From NCBI GenBank assembly GCA_964370675.1, contig CAYJKC010000058.1:1-10117 (forward strand): DNA of 10,117 nucleotides. Direction: 5' to 3'. Shown here in pieces: positions 1-6,441 of this stretch (position 1 is its first letter; each line of letters begins with the position of its first letter). Origin of the DNA: CAYJAD01 sp964370675 (GTDB taxonomy: Bacteria; Desulfobacterota; Desulfovibrionia; Desulfovibrionales; Desulfovibrionaceae). Made by a program: the position numbers and the translations under genes. A model generated the notes under the pieces. It searched no databases and had not been told where the DNA came from. It saw only the letters and a list, made by a program, of their open reading frames with translations.

Positions 1-2
1 CT

Positions 3-857
3 GAAATCCTTATGGATAAAATCATCGCCATTGGTATTCCCGGATTATTCGTAGCTTGGGTTGTAACACCTATAGTTCTAATCACAACTTACATCTTTGG
101 TCAAAAAGTGCTGAAGATGCCTTCAAAAACTCTTAATATTACAATTTCTTCAGATATGTCTGTGTGCGGAACCTCAGCAGCTATTGCTACTGCAGCAGCA
201 TGTCGCGCAAAGAAAGAAGAATTAACCCTTGCCGTTGGTATCTCCTTACTATTTACTGCTATTATGATGATTGTTATGCCTGCCGTTATTAAGGCCCTTG
301 GCATACCAGCCGTTCTTGGTGGTGCATGGATTGGTGGGACCATTGACGCTACAGGCGCCGTGGCCGCTGCTGGTGCATTCCTTGGTGAAAAAGCCATGTA
401 TGTTGCTGCAACCATTAAGATGATTCAAAACGTACTTATTGGTGTAACAGCCTTTGGTGTAGCCGTTTATTGGGTAACTAAGGTAGACCGCGTAGAAGGT
501 ACAGAAGTTGGTCTTATGGAAATTTGGCACCGCTTCCCTAAATTCGTACTTGGCTTCCTTGCTGCCTCCATTATTTGCTCATACATTTCTGGCGAACTAG
601 GTTCAGACATGAGCCAAGGCTTGCTTACTGCCGGAACAATTAAGAGCCTAACTTCACCATTACGTGGTTGGTGCTTTAACCTATCATTTGCAGCCATTGG
701 TCTTGCCACTAACTTCCGTGAGTTAACTCACTACTTTAAGGGCGGCAAGCCGGTTATCCTTTATGTTTGCGGGCAAAGCTTTAACTTAGCCCTAACTTTA
801 ACCATGGCATATATTATGTTCTACTTGGTATTCCCAGAAATCACCGCTAGAATCTAA
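3..857 (+). CDS. YeiH/PSE-family putative sulfate (sulfite) exporter, 5'-truncated by window edge
   Basis: This is an integral inner-membrane protein of the YeiH (UPF0324, 'putative sulfate exporter') family. The visible part is 281 residues from an internal Met at 12. The frame stays open to the window edge (Glu-Ile-Leu precede that Met) and no Shine-Dalgarno site precedes it, so the gene very probably begins upstream. Family signatures seen are a DMSVCGTSAAIATAAACRAK segment (about residues 48-67 from the Met), matching the conserved ICG-AAA region, and a GGTIDATGAVAAAGAFLGE segment (about 108-126), matching the conserved GxTIHxxxxVxAAG region. Hydrophobic helices run throughout, with further membrane spans near the C terminus. 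Substrate is unproven for most of the family; sulfate or sulfite export is the usual suggestion and would suit a sulfur-respiring organism. A strong terminator follows directly. The family call is firm; the substrate is inference. Confidence 0.85.
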   Translation, partial: EILMDKIIAIGIPGLFVAWVVTPIVLITTYIFGQKVLKMPSKTLNITISSDMSVCGTSAAIATAAACRAKKEELTLAVGISLLFTAIMMIVMPAVIKALGIPAVLGGAWIGGTIDATGAVAAAGAFLGEKAMYVAATIKMIQNVLIGVTAFGVAVYWVTKVDRVEGTEVGLMEIWHRFPKFVLGFLAASIICSYISGELGSDMSQGLLTAGTIKSLTSPLRGWCFNLSFAAIGLATNFRELTHYFKGGKPVILYVCGQSFNLALTLTMAYIMFYLVFPEITARI

Positions 858-880
858 GCTATATGAAACTCTAAATAATA

Positions 881-911
881 AAGGGAGTGTACTGTGTGCA
901 CTCCCTTTTTT
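881..911 (+). terminator. Rho-independent terminator after the YeiH-family gene
   Basis: A near-perfect 12-bp stem has arms 881-892 and 896-907, one G-T wobble and a 3-base loop (TGT). The T-rich tract runs through 906-911. It begins 23 bases after the transporter stop codon and ends about 10 bases before the next start codon. It should end most transporter transcripts. Confidence 0.88.
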
Positions 912-921
912 GGATTAATAA

Positions 922-1194
922 ATGCAAAAAAGCAAACTTGTAGGTTTCATGCAATTAATAGGTGCAGGATTTATTATTTGGTTCATCATATGGAAGGTAA
1001 CTCCTGTGTTGGTAGATAATATCCCAGCCCTAGCCCACTATGGTAAGGTGGCAGAAGAAAATGATATTATGCCAAGTGCACTATATTATAACGATGTGCC
1101 AGTGACCATGGATGCAGAGAGAAACAACCGTGACACCATACGTTTTTTACCACATGGTGGCGGTAATAAAGATAAGGATAAAGATAGGGATTAA
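922..1194 (+). CDS. Small single-pass membrane protein, unknown function
   Basis: I do not recognise this 90-residue protein. It has a short basic N terminus (MQKSK), then one hydrophobic helix at about residues 7-30 containing aromatic IIWFIIWK. A soluble polar region of about 60 residues follows, ending in a highly charged tail of alternating Lys and Asp (last eight residues KDKDKDRD). This looks like a single-pass inner-membrane protein or uncleaved signal anchor, with most of the chain outside the membrane. It starts only about 10 bases after the transporter's terminator and has no clear Shine-Dalgarno site. It may therefore be translated from readthrough or from a weak leader. It could be an accessory subunit of the upstream transporter, but only adjacency supports that. 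Length and composition make a real gene likely, not certain. Confidence 0.6.
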   Translation: MQKSKLVGFMQLIGAGFIIWFIIWKVTPVLVDNIPALAHYGKVAEENDIMPSALYYNDVPVTMDAERNNRDTIRFLPHGGGNKDKDKDRD

Positions 1195-1249
1195 AAATAT
1201 AGACAAAACCAGCGTAGAAGCATGCTGAAATGTTTTTATGTTGGAAAGA

Positions 1250-2779
1250 TTAACGCTGCAAGCGATCAAGAATACGCAAAGAGGCAGCTTCACGCACATG
1301 ACTTGATAGTATGTTCGGTGCTGCTTCTAAATCTGCAATGGTGCGTGCAATGCGTATAACACGCACTAAGGATCTAGCAGAAAGACCAAGATTACGTTCT
1401 AAATGCCCAAGAATGGCGTCACCCTCTGAATCAAGTGCACAATGTTCTTCTTGTAATGCCCCACTTAACATCGCATTATAAAGGCAAGGCGTATTTTCAT
1501 AACGCTTTGTTTGTATAGCGCGAGCCTTTAATACCCTTGCTCGAATATATGCTGAACTACCCTCTAAATTTGTTGTATGGCGTAAATCATCATAGGGTAC
1601 AGCAGATAGTTCCATATGTAAGTCAATACGATCTAACATAGGACCAGATAATTTATTCTTATATCTTTCTAATTGCTGTGTAGAGCACGTGCAAGTGTGT
1701 GTTGGGTCACCCAAATAGCCACAGGGACAAGGATTCATAGCGGCTACTAACATGCACGCCGCAGGAAATGTCACTGATTGGCTTGCTCTTGCAATGGTTA
1801 CAACACCATCTTCTAAGGGTTGGCGCAAAACCTCAAGGGTGGATTTTTTATATTCAGGAAATTCATCTAAAAATAAAACTCCACGATGACTTAGGCTAAC
1901 TTCTCCAGGTCTTGGCAAGTTGCCACCACCAATGAGCGCAATATCAGATATAGTGTGATGCGGAGCCCTATATGGGCGTAAGTGCATCAACCCTTCATCT
2001 GGAGGTAGTTTCCCACTTACACTATAAATCTTAGTGACTTCAAGGGCTTCTTCAAAAGAGAGTGGAGGCAATATACTTGGCAAACGCTTGGCAAGCATAG
2101 TTTTTCCACAGCCTGGAGGTCCAATAAGCAATACATTATGTCCTCCGGCTGCTGCAATTTCTAAAGCCCTTTTAGCAGCCATTTGTCCTTTTACATCAGC
2201 AAAATCAAAGGCATAACTTTGTTCTTGATAAGAGGGGGCTTCTGCTATGCAAGCAGTTTCATTTTCGGAATTTTGTAAGATGGAAATGCATTCAATTAAG
2301 TCTTTTGGTGCAAAAACAGCTAAACCTTGGACTACTGCACCTTCTTGAGCGTTAGCAGGTGATACTATAATACCCTTAGCAGACTGATTGCGTGCTAAAA
2401 TTGCAAGGGGTAATGTTCCGGGCACTGGTTTAAGTTTACCGGTTAAGGAAAGCTCAGCTGCAAAAAACCAACCTTCAAGGCATGCTGGGGGTATAATTTC
2501 CATAGCCGCAAGCAAACCCAGAGCTAAGGGTAGGTCATATCCAGCGCCTGCTTTTCTTCTGTCAGCTGGAGCTAGATTTACTGTGATACGTGCCGGTGGT
2601 AATTTAAACCCACAGCTACGCAAAGCAGTAAAAACACGCTCTTTAGACTCGCGTACTGCCCCTTCAGCAAGACCCACCATGGTAAATGCAGGGATGCCAT
2701 GACGTGTTATATCTATTTCAATATCAACACGTAAAGCATCTACACCATGTAAGCTAGCGCTAGCTAAATTGACAATCAT
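1250..2779 (-). CDS. YifB/ComM-family Mg-chelatase-like AAA+ ATPase
   Basis: A 509-residue protein, the usual full length for the YifB/ComM family. Domains in order: an N-terminal ChlI-type domain with the Lon-protease-like fold (about 1-165; conserved VGLAEGAVRESKERV and LAPADRRKAGAGYDLPLAL stretches); an AAA+ core with Walker A GPPGCGKT at 220-227 and Walker B VLFLDEF at 301-307; a four-Cys motif at about 351-365 (NPCPCGY through CTC) typical of the family; and a C-terminal Mg-chelatase-type domain from about 400 containing SARSLVRVIRIARTIADLE. ComM homologues are hexameric helicases that promote branch migration during natural transformation; roles in non-competent bacteria are less clear. 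The start lies 2 bases after the lepB stop, so the two genes are almost certainly cotranscribed, with yifB second. All motifs are intact. Confidence 0.93.
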   Translation of the reverse strand: MIVNLASASLHGVDALRVDIEIDITRHGIPAFTMVGLAEGAVRESKERVFTALRSCGFKLPPARITVNLAPADRRKAGAGYDLPLALGLLAAMEIIPPACLEGWFFAAELSLTGKLKPVPGTLPLAILARNQSAKGIIVSPANAQEGAVVQGLAVFAPKDLIECISILQNSENETACIAEAPSYQEQSYAFDFADVKGQMAAKRALEIAAAGGHNVLLIGPPGCGKTMLAKRLPSILPPLSFEEALEVTKIYSVSGKLPPDEGLMHLRPYRAPHHTISDIALIGGGNLPRPGEVSLSHRGVLFLDEFPEYKKSTLEVLRQPLEDGVVTIARASQSVTFPAACMLVAAMNPCPCGYLGDPTHTCTCSTQQLERYKNKLSGPMLDRIDLHMELSAVPYDDLRHTTNLEGSSAYIRARVLKARAIQTKRYENTPCLYNAMLSGALQEEHCALDSEGDAILGHLERNLGLSARSLVRVIRIARTIADLEAAPNILSSHVREAASLRILDRLQR

Positions 2780-2781
2780 TT

Positions 2782-3405
2782 TTATTCCACAGTTTTAAGT
2801 AACCTATTCCAGCGTATGTTAGACAAGTTTTCTGCCGACCAATAAATACGCCAAGCTTTGCCCCTTATGGCAGATTTTTCAACCGTACCCCAAAAACGCG
2901 AATCTTCAGAATTATCTCTATTGTCACCCATAACAAAATATTGCCCATCAGGTACTGTAAATGGTCCAAAAATATCACGTGTTGGATATATACCCGCAGG
3001 ATCACTTATACGAACATAGTCTTCTTTAATGGGTTCTCCATTGCGATAAAATTGCTTATTTTTAAGCTCAATTACATCACCAGGAAGTCCAACCACACGC
3101 TTAATATAATCAAGGCTTGGATTTTTTGGAAATTCAAAAACAATTACATCACCATAAGCAGGATCAGAACCTTCTATGATGTATTCGTTACTAAAGGGCC
3201 ATTTAACGCCATAGGCAAACTTGGTGACTAACAAATGGTCGCCCACTTGCAAAGTTTCAAGCATAGATTCAGATGGAATTTTAAAAGCTTGTACTAAAAA
3301 TGTGCGAATAAAAAAAGCTAAAATAAGTGCAATAATTAGTGCTTCGGCATATTCACGGAACATAGATTTGTTTTCTGATGAAGTGTTAGATGATTTTTTA
3401 AACAT
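2782..3405 (-). CDS. lepB: Signal peptidase I
   Basis: This 207-residue inner-membrane serine protease cleaves signal peptides from exported proteins. An N-terminal cytoplasmic tail is followed by one membrane helix (about 19-39), then the periplasmic catalytic domain. The Ser/Lys dyad is visible: Ser47 in IPSESM and Lys102 in YIKRVVGLPGD. The conserved GDNRDNSEDSRFWG box lies at 160-173. It is shorter than the E. coli enzyme (324 residues, two membrane helices) and resembles the compact single-anchor form. The start is well placed behind an AAGAAGG ribosome-binding site about 5 bases upstream. It is the first gene of a lepB-yifB unit, and a TTGACA box lies about 75 bases upstream. Confident call. 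Confidence 0.96.
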   Translation of the reverse strand: MFKKSSNTSSENKSMFREYAEALIIALILAFFIRTFLVQAFKIPSESMLETLQVGDHLLVTKFAYGVKWPFSNEYIIEGSDPAYGDVIVFEFPKNPSLDYIKRVVGLPGDVIELKNKQFYRNGEPIKEDYVRISDPAGIYPTRDIFGPFTVPDGQYFVMGDNRDNSEDSRFWGTVEKSAIRGKAWRIYWSAENLSNIRWNRLLKTVE

Positions 3406-3453
3406 ATTACCTTCTTAAAATATTTTTAAACAATGTATTTTTGCCATATATTA

Positions 3454-3483
3454 CAAATATGCATTAACTTACAAAAATGTCAA
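3454..3483 (-). promoter_or_regulatory. Candidate sigma-70-type promoter for lepB-yifB
   Basis: Reading the minus strand, 3483-3478 is a perfect TTGACA -35 box. At 18-base spacing, 3459-3454 reads TATTTG, a weak -10 match, in a very AT-rich stretch. It would start transcription about 40 bases upstream of the lepB start codon. The -35 box is convincing; the -10 assignment is uncertain. Confidence 0.42.
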
Positions 3484-3592
3484 GCGCATGTTCTATGTAA
3501 ACTTTTCAAGTTTTTAGGTGTAATTTTTTTATTTTAGCCTGATACATCAATTGTCCTATGCATAATAGCACGGTATTCAAATTTTAAACTTT

Positions 3593-3621
3593 TTGTCAGT
3601 CACGCTTATTTTGATAAGAAT
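3593..3621 (+). promoter_or_regulatory. Possible plus-strand promoter in front of the foldable element
   Basis: TTGTCA at 3593-3598 (5 of 6 against TTGACA) is followed after 17 bases by AAGAAT at 3616-3621 (4 of 6 against TATAAT). Transcription would begin near 3628, at the edge of the outer stem of the foldable element. The coincidence of position is suggestive. AT-rich DNA produces such matches often, so this is weak support. Confidence 0.25.
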
Positions 3622-3629
3622 ATGTTGGT

Positions 3630-3742
3630 TGTTGGGGTTCTTTTTAAGCAATTAGCCGGCTGTGAAGCGGAGCCCGACCCAACGGGCGAGGGCAACGCGG
3701 AAGTGCCGAGCCGCTAAAAAAAACTTTACCGAACCTCCAACA
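3630..3742. ncRNA. Candidate structured RNA or foldable repeat element, family unknown
   Basis: A GC-rich island of about 60 bases (3655-3714) sits inside AT-rich DNA and is enclosed by nested complementary arms. The outer stem pairs 3630-3640 with 3731-3742 (TGTTGG..GGTTC against GAACC..CCAACA, one bulge). The next stem pairs 3652-3661 with 3709-3717 (TTAGCCGGCT against AGCCGCTAA, one bulge) and may extend through T-run and A-run tracts. Inside are two hairpins: GCCCG/CGGGC (3672-3676 with 3683-3687) and GGCA/TGCC (3691-3694 with 3704-3707). The result is a branched fold about 113 bases long. I compared it from memory with SRP RNA, tmRNA, 6S RNA, common riboswitches, integron attC sites and selC tRNA, and none fits. 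The transcribed strand is unknown. The complementarity is seen directly; calling it an RNA gene is inference. A palindromic intergenic repeat is the main alternative. Confidence 0.35.
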
Positions 3743-3799
3743 TTGTTGGATAAATTAGTGAATCAGGATGTCGTATGCATACTAACGACTATACAACGT

Positions 3800-4543
3800 T
3801 TAAACCTGTGTTAAAGTCATATTACCCCAAATACCAATATTATCGTCACATTGTATAAACACTCCATCAATACCACTAATGCCTTGTGCAAATTCTATGG
3901 CAGGCTCTATAGAAGATGAATTTTTTAAACGATTACCAAGAGCTGTGGCTACGGCATCAGCTAGTGCTCCATTTTTTGATCTAACCACAGCAAGCTCACC
4001 ACAGCCAAGGCTAAGGGAGTGTCCAATAGTTGCTGATGATGCACAAAGCGCTAGAGGAAAGTCCTCCTTTGTAAGTTTAAGCCCAAGGCTTGGTCCGCCT
4101 TTAGGATCAGTTAAAAGTGCAACTACACGAGAATATTTTGAATACAAATAAATATCTCCACCATTTTCAACTATAATGTTAGGTGATTGATCAATATAGC
4201 TTTGTGCTAATAAGTGCGCTATGGTTCCTGCTACTGCGGCAAATGGTCCAACGCCTGCTTTGCTTGCTCCTTCATACATATGTTTTATGACTTGTGGTGC
4301 ATTATTGGGTATGGGCAAAGGCATGAGTGAAGATCTAAAATCAGGGTTTAGTAGTTGCCAAGCCTTAATGTCAGCACGTAAACCTCGTAAAGTTTCAAGC
4401 ATGGGGCTTGCAAGGTTATGCTCAGCGATAACATGAATATCACTTTCTTCAACAACCACTTGAAATGATGTTTCACCATGGCGATTTGTATAGTGAGTGC
4501 GATAGATACGTTGCCATGATGTATGTATATCTTTTTGATGCAT
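3800..4543 (-). CDS. UPF0280 (COG2122) ApbE-like protein
   Basis: A 247-residue protein, the usual size for UPF0280, a family distantly related to the ApbE flavin transferases. Visible signatures are GPFAAVAGTIA at 99-109, ENGGDIYL at 126-133 and a SSATIGHSLSLG to ALADAVATALGN stretch at about 169-204. The last matches the ApbE-type C-terminal motif. Family members occur in methanogens and sulfate reducers. From memory, COG2122 has been linked with anaerobic homocysteine formation from aspartate semialdehyde and sulfide, alongside COG1900 and NIL/ferredoxin proteins; neither partner is in this window. The start is supported by an AGGAA ribosome-binding site 7 bases upstream. It is transcribed divergently from the carbamoyltransferase-like gene across 125 bases. 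Family call strong; biochemical role unproven. Confidence 0.83.
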   Translation of the reverse strand: MHQKDIHTSWQRIYRTHYTNRHGETSFQVVVEESDIHVIAEHNLASPMLETLRGLRADIKAWQLLNPDFRSSLMPLPIPNNAPQVIKHMYEGASKAGVGPFAAVAGTIAHLLAQSYIDQSPNIIVENGGDIYLYSKYSRVVALLTDPKGGPSLGLKLTKEDFPLALCASSATIGHSLSLGCGELAVVRSKNGALADAVATALGNRLKNSSSIEPAIEFAQGISGIDGVFIQCDDNIGIWGNMTLTQV

Positions 4544-4668
4544 TTATTGCTTCCTATAAATTGAACCCTTGCGTCTAAGGCGTATCTGAGTTAGTTTAAA
4601 AGAATAAGTTAAAATTTAGTTTAAATTACATAATAATCATAGAGAGTGATACAATCAAGGAGTATATA
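4544..4668. promoter_or_regulatory. Divergent promoter region between UPF0280 and the carbamoyltransferase-like gene
   Basis: This 125-base AT-rich gap separates two genes read in opposite directions, so promoters for both should lie here. On the plus strand CATAAT at 4629-4634 is a fair -10 candidate without a convincing -35. An AAGGAG ribosome-binding site at 4657-4662 lies 6 bases before the plus-strand start codon. No clear operator palindrome was seen. Confidence 0.5.
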
Positions 4669-5604
4669 ATGGATAAAAATTTCTTACGCATTTTACAATT
4701 GGGTGAGCATGACTTTTGGAAGCTCCAGCATGATGTTCGTGCTGCAGCCGAAGGTGAATATGAAGCTTGGAAAAAAACACTTGCAAATACTAATATATTT
4801 CTTTGGAAGGGACCTAAGGATGGTCCTGAATCTGCGGTCTTTTTGCAAATGTTAGAGTCACTTGGTTTGCATATGACAGTATATAATTGTGCAAGCCTAG
4901 ACACGCAAGGTTTAGAGGAAAAAGCTAGCAAAACCAAGGAAGGTTCATTACATATAACTTGCGGTTTTAATGATCCAGCTCTTGATATTCTTACTGCCCA
5001 TGGCAAAGGCGTTTGGTTTACAGGCTATAGTCCCATAAATTCACCTTGGGCAGCCCTTGCCGATGTGGCATTTTTTCAAAATTTGAGCAGTTCACTAGAT
5101 GGCTCTCCAGATATCTCGCTTGATAGTTTTCGAGTATGTGTCATTGGTGCTGTAGGAGGGCTTGGTCAATCACTTATTGAGGCGGCTATATATGCTCCTT
5201 TTGAATTATTTATGGCTGTTCCACCATGGGGAGATCCTGATCATCATCAAACCGGCATAGCTTTAAAGTCTGGGGCTAAGGTTTTTATGACCAGAGAGCC
5301 AAACCTTGCCTTAGATGGTGCACATCTGATTTATATTGATACACGTGTAGTGCAAATGGCAGTAGATAGTGATTGTTCCTGTGCCACTATTCCTATGGGC
5401 ATGGAGAGTTTTTCTTGGAAAAGCGGTTTTAATTTAAGCCCCGAATATAAAGCATATGCTAAAGCAGATGCGCCAGTGCTTTCATTGTTAGAATGCGGAG
5501 AAAATGTGCTTTTGCCAGACATGGATTTAAAGCTTTGTAAAGAGCGTGACAAGTTACGTAAATATACTTTAATGGCAAGCTTAGCTCATATGGTGCAAGG
5601 TTAG
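4669..5604 (+). CDS. Aspartate/ornithine carbamoyltransferase-like protein, catalytic motifs missing
   Basis: This 311-residue protein has the length and layout of the carbamoyltransferase family but looks non-standard. The C-terminal half fits the Asp/Orn-binding domain: FRVCVIGAVGGLGQSLIEAA at 154-173 matches the Rossmann segment usually written as KVAxVGDxxNVxxSLxEAA, and the GAHLIYIDTRVVQM segment at 217-230 matches GADVVYTDVW. In the N-terminal half, the position of the carbamoyl-phosphate motif SxRTR reads GPKDGPES (about 48-55). The HPxQxLAD position reads SPWAALAD (125-132), keeping only its end. The HCLP loop is replaced by LSLLECG (271-277). These losses argue against ordinary transcarbamylase activity. 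The start has an AAGGAG site 6 bases upstream. It leads a plus-strand cluster with a histidinol dehydrogenase-like gene 21 bases downstream. It may be a repurposed or non-catalytic relative; the family call rests on the pattern of motifs, not a search. Confidence 0.6.
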   Translation: MDKNFLRILQLGEHDFWKLQHDVRAAAEGEYEAWKKTLANTNIFLWKGPKDGPESAVFLQMLESLGLHMTVYNCASLDTQGLEEKASKTKEGSLHITCGFNDPALDILTAHGKGVWFTGYSPINSPWAALADVAFFQNLSSSLDGSPDISLDSFRVCVIGAVGGLGQSLIEAAIYAPFELFMAVPPWGDPDHHQTGIALKSGAKVFMTREPNLALDGAHLIYIDTRVVQMAVDSDCSCATIPMGMESFSWKSGFNLSPEYKAYAKADAPVLSLLECGENVLLPDMDLKLCKERDKLRKYTLMASLAHMVQG

Positions 5605-5625
5605 CTTAGTAGACTAAGGTAAAAT

Positions 5626-6441
5626 ATGCATAGCTTAGCAGACCTTTTATCTCCCTTTGCCATAGATGATGCTTTGCGCGCCAAGGCTTATGAAAATTCA
5701 AGCCCCGTTCAACGCGCTTCTATAAAAAATGCCATTGCTTTTCATAGTTTAAATGGTGAAGGCGCAAGCAAAAGAAGTATAGAGAATTCTTATCAAGCCA
5801 AAGGTTACATGGTATCTAAGCAAATAAATCCTGTACCTTTTACGCTTTGCATTTGCGCTGATAATTATGCATCTTCTGCGCGTCTGGTGGCAGCTTTAAT
5901 GCCAGCGTGCATGGCACAAGTACCCAAAATTTTTGTGGTGCATGCCACTACAAAACCCAATTCATCGTTGCTATTGGCTTTAGAGTTATTAGGTGTAGAA
6001 GATGTATATGGCATAAGTTATAGTAATTTCAGTATTCTTGAGGCTGCTTTATCTTCGTGCAAGTCAAAAGCTTATGCAGGTCGCATATTATTCTTGGGGC
6101 AAGATGCTAGCTTTGACAGTTTGCAATCACAAGCTAAGACCTTGCAAATTCCCATATGGTCTGAGCCGTCACCTCCACGCATATATGCTCAAGTGGACAA
6201 AGCTCAAGAAGATTTGCTACGTTGGGCTCAAGGGGATGCTGTATTTGTTAAAAAAAGTGAGCCTTGCGTAGAAGCATTTTATGGTGAGCTAAATAGTGAC
6301 ATGAAGCAAGAATCTTGCACATTTTCGCAACACTGGGGTCACAACATGCAAGCTTGCTATGTGCATAGGCAACTCAATAGGGATTTTTTTCAAAATACTT
6401 TTTTAAGGGCTAAAACTTTAATGGATGAGCATGATGAGTAA
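5626..6441 (+). CDS. Protein with a histidinol dehydrogenase-like segment, function unknown
   Basis: A 271-residue soluble protein that I cannot name with confidence. Residues about 78-132 (ADNYASSARLVAALMPACMAQVP, then IFVVHATTKPN, then LALELLGVEDVYGIS) resemble the HisD region PSSVLMNAIPAKVAGV, IVMVTPP, LAAAxLAGVDxVYxIGGAQ. This suggests a fragment of the histidinol dehydrogenase/aldehyde dehydrogenase-like fold. The protein is far shorter than HisD (about 430 residues), and the VPGG motif and zinc-ligand histidines are not evident. An AAGG site precedes the start. The gene follows the carbamoyltransferase-like gene by 21 bases and its end overlaps the EF-G start, so translational coupling is likely. 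No signal peptide or membrane helix is seen. It is probably a diverged protein with a role tied to its neighbours; the HisD resemblance is tentative. Confidence 0.42.
   Translation: MHSLADLLSPFAIDDALRAKAYENSSPVQRASIKNAIAFHSLNGEGASKRSIENSYQAKGYMVSKQINPVPFTLCICADNYASSARLVAALMPACMAQVPKIFVVHATTKPNSSLLLALELLGVEDVYGISYSNFSILEAALSSCKSKAYAGRILFLGQDASFDSLQSQAKTLQIPIWSEPSPPRIYAQVDKAQEDLLRWAQGDAVFVKKSEPCVEAFYGELNSDMKQESCTFSQHWGHNMQACYVHRQLNRDFFQNTFLRAKTLMDEHDE

Larger units (their letters stand above)
3406..3799. other. 394-base gene-free region between lepB and the UPF0280 gene
   Basis: No plausible coding sequence lies here on either strand. The lepB-proximal part (3406-3620) is very AT-rich and carries the candidate lepB promoter. 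The middle holds a sharply bounded GC-rich island with extensive pairing potential (entered separately). The UPF0280-proximal part (3743-3799) contains a 10-base palindrome GTATGCATAC at 3773-3782. I see no clear T-tract terminator for the UPF0280 gene, whose transcript would run into this region. The gap is unusually long for this otherwise compact window. Confidence 0.8.

Noticed and set aside
1195..1249. Bidirectional terminator between the small membrane protein and yifB
   Set aside because: Only a 6-bp CAGCGT/ACGCTG pairing with a very long loop is present, with no clear T tract in either direction.
3655..3714. GC island as a coding fragment or known RNA (tRNA, SRP RNA, attC site)
   Set aside because: Only short open frames cross it without start signals. 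It lacks the SRP apical loop motif, a tRNA T-loop with matching acceptor arms, and properly oriented attC core sites.
4626..5006. Minus-strand open frame of about 126 codons
   Set aside because: It lies opposite the carbamoyltransferase-like gene, which has a good ribosome-binding site and recognisable domains. The antisense translation shows no recognisable family.
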